Source: a virus. Taken from it: a DNA stretch of 21,302 bases. How positions within the stretch are numbered: the first letter of the stretch is position 1; every line of letters begins with the position of its first letter. The DNA is taken from positions 1 through 21,302 of IMG/VR virus record IMGVR_UViG_3300007960_000246. One strand, given 5' to 3'. Of this stretch, positions 6,793 through 13,012 are shown piece after piece. Under the pieces are notes generated by a model. The model saw nothing but the letters and a program-made list of their open reading frames with translations. It was not told the DNA's origin and did no database searches. The position numbers were made by a program, and so were the translations under genes.

Positions 6793-6839
6793 CGAAGTGG
6801 ATCAAAGCAAATAACCCGGTAGAGGAAGCGTTGCTATGA
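6633..6839 (+). CDS. Possible overlapping gene, 68 residues
   Basis: This frame starts with ATG 6633 inside the NrdR-like gene, in a different frame, and ends TGA 6837-6839. Support for it being real: GGAGG at 6620-6624 with eight-base spacing, its stop overlapping the next ATG (ATGA at 6836), and it filling the otherwise empty 6793-6835 gap. The C-terminal third is protein-like (DPYPSWPFGRVRP, then ELAKWIKANNP), while the first half is Gly-rich and could be just a shadow. No family is recognised. It could be chance. Confidence 0.4.
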   Translation: MSGVQAEVQHMGDPGDGISGLPGFEKDAGLDAKWTHRDPYPSWPFGRVRPRELAKWIKANNPVEEALL

Positions 6840-7060
6840 CGACTCGTCGCCCGACGAATCGAATGTTTGAGTTTCAAGCCGTCGTACTGCATTACGAGCT
6901 ATCCCCACAATCAAAGGAAGTTGCGTATAGCAGTGCGGTTCGATCCGATCGGGCGATGAATTTTTACCGAGCGATCTTTAAGTCTTTCGACAAGGACGTG
7001 CAGATTCGACTCGCGAAAAGGTTAGGTGTAAAGTTGAAAGACTATGATTACGACGAATAA
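6836..7060 (+). CDS. 74-residue hypothetical protein
   Basis: A 74-residue soluble protein with a basic start (TTRRPTNRMFEFQ), a central strand-like part and a helix-turn-helix-like C-terminal half (FYRAIFKSFDKDVQIRLAKRLGVKLKDYDYDE). GAGGA at 6822-6826 is nine bases before ATG. Its end overlaps the next gene by 17 bases. No named family is recognised. Confidence 0.65.
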   Translation: MTTRRPTNRMFEFQAVVLHYELSPQSKEVAYSSAVRSDRAMNFYRAIFKSFDKDVQIRLAKRLGVKLKDYDYDE

Positions 7061-7334
7061 GGATTTACGGAGGTTGCTGGAAGACGCTGAGAAAGAAGGG
7101 TGGAAATTTAAGGCTAACCGCAACCACATCAAAGGCAAACACATCGGTGGAGCGACAATCACCATGAGCCGTACTCCGAGCGACTATAGAGCGGTGCGAA
7201 ACATAAAGCGGGACTTCAAGTACGCGTTAAGCAAAGGGCGAAGCAGTGGACATCATCACGCTGGACATGGAGACGTACTACGACCAACAGTACTCACTAA
7301 GCAAACTGACGACAGAAGAGTACATCCGAAGTGA
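7044..7334 (+). CDS. HicA-like dsRBD-fold protein
   Basis: A 96-residue frame whose first 60 residues have the HicA pattern: LRRLLEDAEKEGWKF helix and strand, NHIKGKHIGGATITMS with the potential catalytic His near residue 28, then TPSDYRAVRNIKRDF. Classical HicA toxins are small mRNA-cleaving or RNA-binding proteins paired with HicB; no HicB is seen nearby, so a stand-alone phage RNA-binding role is possible. The last 89 bases overlap the polymerase gene in another frame, and the C-terminal 30 residues (His/Gly/Arg-rich) are outside the HicA domain. Start ATG 7044 overlaps the previous gene and has only a weak ribosome site. Confidence 0.68.
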   Translation: MITTNKDLRRLLEDAEKEGWKFKANRNHIKGKHIGGATITMSRTPSDYRAVRNIKRDFKYALSKGRSSGHHHAGHGDVLRPTVLTKQTDDRRVHPK

Positions 7335-9975
7335 TCTATTCGAGGTCATCGGTGTAGCCGCGCAGGTTAACGACGGAAAGCCGGAATGGTTCTCCGGCAC
7401 GCACGAAGAAGTAGGGAACTGGTGCCGACAATTTGACTGGGCAAACGCGATGCTTGTGGCGCATAACGCCATGTTCGACGCCGCGATCCTAAGTTGGCGG
7501 TTCGATACCCGCCCGAAAGTTATTGCTGACACCTTGAGCATGTCGCGGGCGGTGCATGGGGTGGAGGTCGGGTTAAGCCTGGAGAAGCTCGCGGGGTACT
7601 ACGGGTTAGGAATCAAAGGCACTGAAGTCATCAACGCGCGAAGCAAACGCAGGTTAGATTTTTCCCCCGACGAGCTTGCCCGGTACGCAGAGTATTGCCG
7701 CAATGACGTGGCTTTGACGTATGGCTTGTTCCAGATCCTCATCGACATCTACCCTCGGGACGAGTTGCGGCTTATCGACCAGACCCTCAAGATGTTCACC
7801 GAGCCGGTGCTGGAGTTGGATGCGTTTCTGTTGGAAAAACACCTAAGCGACGTGCAGGCACGCAAAGAAGAGTTGCTAGCGAATCTGGGGGGTGATCCGG
7901 AAAGTGTCCGCAAGCGGATTATGAGTAACCCGCAGTTCGCTGAACTCCTGCAAGAGCATGGGGTTATCCCGCCGACTAAGATCAGTCCGACAACCGGCAA
8001 GACGACGTACGCCTTTGCCAAGACCGATGAAGGGATGAAGGAGCTTCTTGCGCACCCTAACCCGGAAGTACAAGCCCTCGTCTCCGCGCGGCTTGGAGTG
8101 AAGTCGACATTGGAAGAGACGCGCACGCAGCGGTTTCTGGGTATCGCGCAGCGGGGCAATCTACCTGTGCCACTGAAGTACTACGGTGCGCCGACGGCTC
8201 GTTGGGCAGGGTTGGATAAGGTAAACCTCCAAAATCTTCCGTCCCGGGGCGCAGATGCGGGCGCACTGAAGCACGCGATTAAACCCCCGCCCGGGTACGT
8301 CATCGTAGACGCGGATTCCTCCCAGATCGAAGCACGGATACTGGCTTGGTTGTCAGAGCAGGAGGATTTGGTTGAAGCGTTTCGCACAGGGCAAGACGTT
8401 TACAAAATCATGGCGTCCGCAATCTACAGGAAGCCCGCCGAGGAGATCAGTTCGTCTGAACGCTTCATAGGAAAGTCGACGCTACTCGGTAGCGGCTACG
8501 GCATGGGGGCTAAGAAGTTTCAGCTTTTCATGCAGATGGCTAACGTCGAGATGTCGTTTGATGAGGCCAAGCACATTATCGACACTTACCGGGAAACCTA
8601 CCCTCGCGTCCCTGCCCTGTGGGCACAGGGGGATGCAGCGCTACGTGCCATGGTCGATAGCCGGTCGGCACCATATGGGCGGGAGGGGGTGATGCAGATC
8701 AACGGTCTTCTCGGAGTGCTAGGCCCCAATGGCATCCCGCGCAGGTACCACGAGTTGCGACGAACACGAGACGCCAAAGGCAACGAGGCAATCGTATATA
8801 CTTCCCGCACAGGAGTGACCGGTATATGGGGAGGGAAATTCACGGAAAACTGTCTGGCCGCAGGCACCGAGGTACTTACTTCTAGGGGATGGGTCCCCAT
8901 TGAGGCTGTCCGCCTTGAAGATAAAGTCCACGACGGGGTAGAGTGGGTTTCTCATGGCGGTAGTGTATTCAAATCTGTCCAGTATTGTGTTATTGTCGAC
9001 GGTGTGTATATGACCCCCGACCACGAGGTGTTAACCGATGACGGATGGAAAAAAGCGGAAGCTCTCCCTGAACCTTACCGGCCAGACCTTTGGGGCATTG
9101 ACTGCTATCAATCGGGAGAAAAGCGACGGGAAGCATTGGCTGTGGAAGTTTCGTTGCCAATGCGGGACATTTGTCATACGCAAGGGGAAGGAAGTAGCAC
9201 GGTACGCTCGGAGGGGATGGACGCCGAATTGCGGATGCCTGACCAAATCTCTACAAGCGAAGCCCCACATTACTCACGGCATGAGTCGGCACCCCGCGTT
9301 CGCGGTATGGAGGTCTATGGTGGACCGGTGTCGGCTACCCTCACATCGGGCGTGGAAGAATTACGGGGGGCGGGGAATAAAGGTATGCGAGCGTTGGGAG
9401 AAGTCGTTTCAGAATTTTTGGGACGACATGGGGCCGACGTATCAAAACGGGTTGGATCTGGATCGGCGCGACAACAACAAAGGGTATTCTCCGGAGAACT
9501 GTCGCTGGGTATCTCGTCGGGTGAATTCGCGCAACAAACGCAATTCTCTGAGAGTGGACATCATGGAACTAAGCAAGACAACGGGGATCGCTCGGTCCAC
9601 TCTATACTACCGTCTCGCCCGCGACCTACTGCTAACTGCACCGGTCAGGAAGCGCAAGTCTATCCCGTCTTCGACATCATTAACTCCGGCCCCCGGCATC
9701 GGTTTGTAGTGCGTGGTAAACTTGGCCCCTTCGTTGTCCATAACTGTTGCCAGTATTTGGCCCGCGTCGTCATCGGACAGCAGATGTTGAGGATCGCTAA
9801 ACGCTACCGTGTGGTGTTAACTGTGCACGATGCAATTGCGTGTATCGCCCCCGAAGAGGAAGCACAAGAAGCCCAAGCCTACGTCGAATCTTGCATGCGG
9901 TGGGTGCCGGAGTGGGCACCGGGGTTGCCGTTGAATTGCGAATCGGGTATGGGGCGAAGCTACGGAGAATGTTAA
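7246..9975 (+). CDS. Family A DNA polymerase, intein-containing precursor
   Basis: A 909-residue precursor that would leave 611 residues after removal of a 298-residue intein. The N-terminal 3'-5' exonuclease shows D7-M-E9, HNAMFD (N74, D78) and YCRND (Y150, D154). The polymerase domain has motif A around D357 (DADSSQIEARI), the O-helix R406-x3-K410-x7-Y418-G and motif C VHDA (H861, D862). No 5' nuclease is present, as usual for phage enzymes. GTG 7246 is the start because the exonuclease Asp is residue 7 and AAAGGG at 7233-7238 is seven bases upstream; a start at the next in-frame ATG would lose that Asp. Leu414 occupies the position of E. coli Phe762, and Ala863 replaces the Glu of HDE. It is the replicative polymerase, probably with the downstream PrimPol-helicase. 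Confidence 0.93.
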   Translation: MDIITLDMETYYDQQYSLSKLTTEEYIRSDLFEVIGVAAQVNDGKPEWFSGTHEEVGNWCRQFDWANAMLVAHNAMFDAAILSWRFDTRPKVIADTLSMSRAVHGVEVGLSLEKLAGYYGLGIKGTEVINARSKRRLDFSPDELARYAEYCRNDVALTYGLFQILIDIYPRDELRLIDQTLKMFTEPVLELDAFLLEKHLSDVQARKEELLANLGGDPESVRKRIMSNPQFAELLQEHGVIPPTKISPTTGKTTYAFAKTDEGMKELLAHPNPEVQALVSARLGVKSTLEETRTQRFLGIAQRGNLPVPLKYYGAPTARWAGLDKVNLQNLPSRGADAGALKHAIKPPPGYVIVDADSSQIEARILAWLSEQEDLVEAFRTGQDVYKIMASAIYRKPAEEISSSERFIGKSTLLGSGYGMGAKKFQLFMQMANVEMSFDEAKHIIDTYRETYPRVPALWAQGDAALRAMVDSRSAPYGREGVMQINGLLGVLGPNGIPRRYHELRRTRDAKGNEAIVYTSRTGVTGIWGGKFTENCLAAGTEVLTSRGWVPIEAVRLEDKVHDGVEWVSHGGSVFKSVQYCVIVDGVYMTPDHEVLTDDGWKKAEALPEPYRPDLWGIDCYQSGEKRREALAVEVSLPMRDICHTQGEGSSTVRSEGMDAELRMPDQISTSEAPHYSRHESAPRVRGMEVYGGPVSATLTSGVEELRGAGNKGMRALGEVVSEFLGRHGADVSKRVGSGSARQQQRVFSGELSLGISSGEFAQQTQFSESGHHGTKQDNGDRSVHSILPSRPRPTANCTGQEAQVYPVFDIINSGPRHRFVVRGKLGPFVVHNCCQYLARVVIGQQMLRIAKRYRVVLTVHDAIACIAPEEEAQEAQAYVESCMRWVPEWAPGLPLNCESGMGRSYGEC
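9025..9030 (+). promoter_or_regulatory. Shine-Dalgarno site (GAGGTG) for the nested endonuclease gene
   Basis: GAGGTG lies seven bases before ATG 9038. In the polymerase frame these six bases are the codons for E594 and V595, the two residues after the conserved block B His593. The ribosome site therefore sits inside the most conserved part of the intein. It decides the start of the nested gene. Confidence 0.65.
9038..9709 (+). CDS. HNH-type homing endonuclease-like protein nested in the intein (+1 frame)
   Basis: A 223-residue protein read in the +1 frame relative to the polymerase and lying wholly inside the intein. Residues about 12-68 (LNLTGQTFGALT, then CQC at 40-42 and CGC at 65-67) form the N-terminal zinc-finger module common in phage HNH/AP2 endonucleases. 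Residues 79-163 carry THGM, YGGRGIKVC (109-117) and LDRRDNNKGYSPENCRW (141-157), the catalytic-core signature of this family. Residues 171-195 (DIMELSKTTGIARSTLYYRL) look like a NUMOD-type helix-turn-helix for DNA recognition. Expected role: cut intein-less polymerase alleles to spread the intein. GAGGTG gives an independent translation start, and the stop falls 35 bases before the intein end. Confidence 0.88.
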   Translation: MTDGKKRKLSLNLTGQTFGALTAINREKSDGKHWLWKFRCQCGTFVIRKGKEVARYARRGWTPNCGCLTKSLQAKPHITHGMSRHPAFAVWRSMVDRCRLPSHRAWKNYGGRGIKVCERWEKSFQNFWDDMGPTYQNGLDLDRRDNNKGYSPENCRWVSRRVNSRNKRNSLRVDIMELSKTTGIARSTLYYRLARDLLLTAPVRKRKSIPSSTSLTPAPGIGL

Positions 9976-10634
9976 TGATTAAGTGGTCGTACAGTAGCCT
10001 GAATCTATTCCAGCAATGCCCGAAGAAGTATTACCATCTTCGTATTGCCAGGGATGCCTTTGACCCCCCTTCCCCGCAGATTCGGTACGGGTTGGAAGTG
10101 CATAAAGCTGCTGAAGACTACGTCCGGGACGGAGTGCCGCTCTCTCCGGCGTTGGGCTATATGCAGGAGGCGCTTGACCGGTTGCGGGTGCTGCCGGGGG
10201 AGATAATGTGCGAGCAGAAGTTGGGGCTTACCAAGGAGCTTGAGCCGTGCAAGTTTTACGACAAAAACGTATGGTGGCGGGGCATCGCCGACTTGCTCGT
10301 TGTTGACGGGGATACAGCAAAAGTCCTAGACTACAAGAGTGGGAAGAGCCGATACGCTGACACCAAGCAGCTTGAAATTCTCTCGCTTGCCGTGTTCAAG
10401 CACCATCCCGAAGTGCAGACGATCAAAGCTGCCTTGTTGTTTGTTGTCGATACTGGCTTGGTTAAGGCGCAGTACAAGCGCGAAGAATCCGAAACGCTGT
10501 GGAAGCGGTGGCTGGAGGAAGCTACGCGACTTGAAGCAGCACATGCGGAGAATGTGTGGAACCCCCGGCAGAACTTTACCTGCCGTCGGTGGTGCCCCGT
10601 CACGAACTGTAAGTTTAATGGGAGGGAAGTGTGA
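9975..10634 (+). CDS. PD-(D/E)XK nuclease, RecB/Cas4-like with probable iron-sulfur cluster
   Basis: A 219-residue protein of the RecB/Cas4/AddB nuclease type. Seen in order: SYSSLNLFQQCPKKYY (C15), GLEVHKAAEDY (39-49, His43), GIADLLVV (D106), VLDYKSGK (D119, K121) and KQLEILSLAV (Q132). C203, C207 and C212 near the end, with C15, match the four-cysteine 4Fe-4S arrangement of Cas4 and AddB. It likely trims DNA ends in recombination or replication. ATG 9975 is the start: GGAG at 9964-9967 is seven bases before it, and the start overlaps the polymerase TAA. The longer in-frame extension to 9840 only shadows the polymerase. No CRISPR array or other cas gene is present. Confidence 0.85.
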   Translation: MIKWSYSSLNLFQQCPKKYYHLRIARDAFDPPSPQIRYGLEVHKAAEDYVRDGVPLSPALGYMQEALDRLRVLPGEIMCEQKLGLTKELEPCKFYDKNVWWRGIADLLVVDGDTAKVLDYKSGKSRYADTKQLEILSLAVFKHHPEVQTIKAALLFVVDTGLVKAQYKREESETLWKRWLEEATRLEAAHAENVWNPRQNFTCRRWCPVTNCKFNGREV

Positions 10635-10909
10635 TGCCATACGTTAACAAGCCACGCCCGTACAAAAAAGAATACGCCCAGCAGCAAGAGCGCAACGAGA
10701 ATCCAACACGCGCGAAGCGAGCCGCTGCCCGTCGGATGATGGATGCTAAAGGCATTGCCCGCAAGGGCAAGGACATTGACCATAGCGTACCTTTGTCTAA
10801 GGGGGGATCGAACTCTGCGGGTAATTTGCGCCTGCGCAGTCCAAGCAGCAACCGATCCTTCAGCCGTAACTCGGATCATTCCGTAAAGCGGAACGCGCCG
10901 AAAAAATAG
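10634..10909 (+). CDS. Small HNH endonuclease-like protein
   Basis: A 91-residue basic protein. Residues 47-65 (DIDHSVPLSKGGSN, then NLR) contain the Asp-His and Asn pattern of HNH enzymes, with a second Asn-Arg (NRSFSR) at 73-78. The N-terminal 40 residues are rich in Lys, Arg and Gln (PRPYKKEYAQQQ), likely DNA binding. ATG 10634 overlaps the previous TGA and has GGAGGG at 10621-10626 seven bases upstream, better than GTG 10631. Small stand-alone phage HNH proteins act in recombination, packaging or as free-standing mobile endonucleases; the position between polymerase and helicase genes suggests replication-linked or mobile function. Confidence 0.8.
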   Translation: MPYVNKPRPYKKEYAQQQERNENPTRAKRAAARRMMDAKGIARKGKDIDHSVPLSKGGSNSAGNLRLRSPSSNRSFSRNSDHSVKRNAPKK

Positions 10910-10912
10910 TTG

Positions 10913-10941
10913 TTGACGCCCGCATATTGTGGGTGGAGAAT
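10913..10941 (+). promoter_or_regulatory. Possible sigma-70-type promoter
   Basis: TTGACG at 10913-10918 and GAGAAT at 10936-10941 are separated by 17 bases. The -35 box is a good match and the -10 box is weak. It lies in the longest gap (139 bases) of the + strand cluster, before the SNF2 gene, where a promoter is plausible. No experimental support. Confidence 0.35.
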
Positions 10942-10976
10942 TATTCGTCGTTCGCAGCAAGCAGTAAAGAACAGCA

Positions 10977-11024
10977 GTAAAATTTTTTACAAACATGAAG
11001 CGAGTGCAAAGCAGCACTTCGCTT
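10977..11024 (+). promoter_or_regulatory. Structured leader before the SNF2 gene: inverted repeats
   Basis: Two inverted repeats occupy the 10910-11048 gap. A perfect AT-rich repeat GTAAAA-TT-TTTTAC is at 10977-10990. A stem of 11 base pairs with a one-base bulge forms between 10997-11007 and 11013-11024 (loop AAAGCA). The second stem is not followed by a clear T run, so it is a weak terminator; it could be an mRNA leader structure or an operator. The SNF2 start 24 bases further on has no SD site. Confidence 0.4.
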
Positions 11025-11048
11025 CGTAGGCGTCTTTAACCCTATACC

Positions 11049-12632
11049 ATGCAAATCATCGAAAACAAGGCATTACGCCTGCGTGTTCGCGACCCCCATA
11101 AGATCACGCAGATCATTCCTACCAGTGCGCAAGTGGGCGACCATGATGTTGTGGTCCGATGGGGGCTTGAGGAAGCACAGATCCTCAAGAACATGAAGAT
11201 CAAGAACGTCCCCTCCCCAATCCGCAAGTCCTACGATTGGCCGGGGCTGTACCAACCGTTTGCGCACCAAGTCACAACGGCTGAGTTTCTTACCTTGCAC
11301 CGCCGGGCATTTTGCTTCAACGCCCAAGGGACAGGGAAGACGGCAAGCTGCATCTGGGCCGCAGACTACCTCATGAAGCAGAACCAGATTCGGCGCGTGC
11401 TGGTAGTGTGCCCGGTATCCATCATGGGGTCGGCGTGGCAAGCGGATGTGTTTAAGTTTGCGATGCACCGTACCTGTGAGGTAGCGCATAGCACAAGAGC
11501 CGAGAACCGTCGGCGAGTGGTGCGAAGCGACGTTGAGTTCGTCATTACAAACTACGAGGGAGTGGCGCTGATTGGTGATGCAGTACTAGAGGATGGCAGG
11601 TTCGATTTAATCATCGTAGATGAGGCGAACTACTACAAGAACATCCACACGACTCGGTGGAAAAGCCTCAACAGAATTATTCGCCCGCATACATGGATCT
11701 GGATGTTGACAGGGACACCGGCCTCGCAAGAACCGAGTGACGCTTATGGGCTGGCGCGGATTATCAATCCGTCCGGGGTGCCGAAGTTTTACGGGTCGTT
11801 CCGAAGTCAAGTCATGACGCAGCTTACCCGGTTCAAGTGGGTGCCACGCCCAGAAGCAACGGATATTGTGTTTGACGCGCTGCAACCCGCGATTAGGTTC
11901 TCCAAGGAAGAATGCCTGGATCTCCCAGACATGATGTACGTTACTCGCGATGTTCCGTTGACGAAGCAGCAAGAGAAGTATTACTACGCTCTCCTGCAAG
12001 AGCAACTTGTACGCACCGCAGGGGAAGAGATATCTGCACCAACGGCTGCGACTGTACTGACAAAACTCCTGCAAATCTCTAGCGGCGCAGCGTATTCGGA
12101 TAACAAAGAAATCATTGACTTCGATTGCAGCAACCGCTTGCAGGCACTTATGGAGGTCATCGACGAGGCGAGTCACAAAGTTCTAGTATTCGCCCCCTTT
12201 ACGCATAGCCTCAATATCGTCGCGGAGTGGCTTAAGTCCAAAGGCATTACCACCGAGATCATCAATGGGAAAGTACCCGCCGGAGCGAGAACCGAGATAT
12301 TCAACCGCTTCCAGACTCAGCCGGACCCTCGGGTGTTGGTCATCCAACCGCAGGCTGCATCGCACGGAGTCACGCTCCACGCTGCTAACGTCGTGGTGTA
12401 TTGGTCCCCAGTCATGAGTGTTGAGACGTATCTGCAAGCCAATGCTCGCGTACATCGCGCAGGGCAAGTCAATAAGGTCACGATAGTCCATTTGCAAGGA
12501 AGTAAAGTAGAGAAGAAAATGTATCGGATGTTGCAAGGCAAAATAGATGTTCACCAACGGTTGATTGAATTGTACCGAGAGGAAATAGACGAGCTAGGAG
12601 ATGATGATGGAAGAACAAGAATCAGTGGATAA
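11049..12632 (+). CDS. SNF2/DEAD-like superfamily 2 helicase
   Basis: A 527-residue SF2 ATPase. Seen in order: YQPFAHQ (68-74), Walker A AQGTGKT (92-98), VVCPVSIMGSAW (motif Ia region, 119-130), DEAN as motif II (191-194), LTGTPAS (motif III, 220-226), and motif VI NARVHRAGQ (465-473). The arrangement is that of SNF2-like DNA translocases and helicases common in phages, acting in replication fork remodelling, recombination or removal of bound proteins. The start ATG has no SD site, so expression may depend on leader context. It ends overlapping the following gene. Confidence 0.88.
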   Translation: MQIIENKALRLRVRDPHKITQIIPTSAQVGDHDVVVRWGLEEAQILKNMKIKNVPSPIRKSYDWPGLYQPFAHQVTTAEFLTLHRRAFCFNAQGTGKTASCIWAADYLMKQNQIRRVLVVCPVSIMGSAWQADVFKFAMHRTCEVAHSTRAENRRRVVRSDVEFVITNYEGVALIGDAVLEDGRFDLIIVDEANYYKNIHTTRWKSLNRIIRPHTWIWMLTGTPASQEPSDAYGLARIINPSGVPKFYGSFRSQVMTQLTRFKWVPRPEATDIVFDALQPAIRFSKEECLDLPDMMYVTRDVPLTKQQEKYYYALLQEQLVRTAGEEISAPTAATVLTKLLQISSGAAYSDNKEIIDFDCSNRLQALMEVIDEASHKVLVFAPFTHSLNIVAEWLKSKGITTEIINGKVPAGARTEIFNRFQTQPDPRVLVIQPQAASHGVTLHAANVVVYWSPVMSVETYLQANARVHRAGQVNKVTIVHLQGSKVEKKMYRMLQGKIDVHQRLIELYREEIDELGDDDGRTRISG

Positions 12633-13002
12633 ATTAGTCCGTATCTATCTCAAGATGCGGGAAAAGAAGGACGCATTGCGGAAGGCGTATGAAACTGCAG
12701 AGGCAGAACTTGATGGGGATATCAACACCGTTAAAAAGCAGTTGCTTATCCTCTGCGATACGCTAGGTACGACGGGCCTTAAGACGGCACACGGTACGGT
12801 AACCCGGACGGTGAAGACCCGCTACTGGACATCGGATTGGACGTCCATGCATAAGTTCTGTGTAGAATACGGCGCTCTTGACTTGCTAGAACGTCGGCTG
12901 CACCAAACGAATATGAAAACTTTCTTAGAGGAGCACCCAGACGCGATACCCCCCGGACTTAACGCTGATAGCAAGTACGACATTACCGTTCGACGTAAAT
13001 AA
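12607..13002 (+). CDS. Coiled-coil phage protein (Gp157-like region possible)
   Basis: A 131-residue protein whose first 50 residues form a charged helix likely to coil (LVRIYLKMREKKDALRKAYE). A more globular part follows (LKTAHGTVTRTVKTRYWTSD region, then LLERRLHQTNMKTFLEEHP). The pattern, a helical N-terminus then a Thr/Arg strand and a Leu-rich helix, is frequent in phage replication clusters and resembles Gp157-type proteins, though I cannot assign the family firmly. Three ATG codons stand in a row at 12601, 12604 and 12607; AGGAG at 12596-12600 gives a six-base spacing only for 12607. It overlaps the SNF2 gene end. Confidence 0.75.
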   Translation: MEEQESVDKLVRIYLKMREKKDALRKAYETAEAELDGDINTVKKQLLILCDTLGTTGLKTAHGTVTRTVKTRYWTSDWTSMHKFCVEYGALDLLERRLHQTNMKTFLEEHPDAIPPGLNADSKYDITVRRK

Positions 13003-13012
13003 GGAGACTTAA

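Larger units (their letters stand above)
8851..9744 (+). other. Intein in DNA polymerase (298 residues), splice sites Asn|Cys and Asn|Cys
   Basis: In the polymerase frame, residues 536-833 interrupt the conserved segment TEN^CCQYLARVV. The intein starts with Cys536 (CLAAGTEVLT, block A), has block B with T590-P-D-H593-E-V, and ends with block F/G: FDIINSGPRHRFVV and FVVHN, with H832-N833 followed by Cys834 as +1 nucleophile. All key splicing residues (Cys1, block B Thr and His, terminal His-Asn, Cys+1) are present, so self-splicing is expected. The interior (about residues 620-800) has no in-frame LAGLIDADG or HNH motif; instead it overlaps a separate gene in the +1 frame. Insertion in the polymerase palm between motifs B and C is a typical conserved-site location. 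Confidence 0.92.

Noticed and set aside
8851-9744. Sequencing frameshift explaining the HNH domain in another frame
   Set aside because: Intein blocks on both sides of the HNH gene are all in the polymerase frame, and the nested gene has its own SD, ATG and stop inside the intein. Two compensating errors at exactly these places would be needed.
9840-9974. Upstream extension of the Cas4-like nuclease gene
   Set aside because: The extension shadows the polymerase C-terminus in another frame. The SD at 9964-9967 and the family N-terminus point to ATG 9975.
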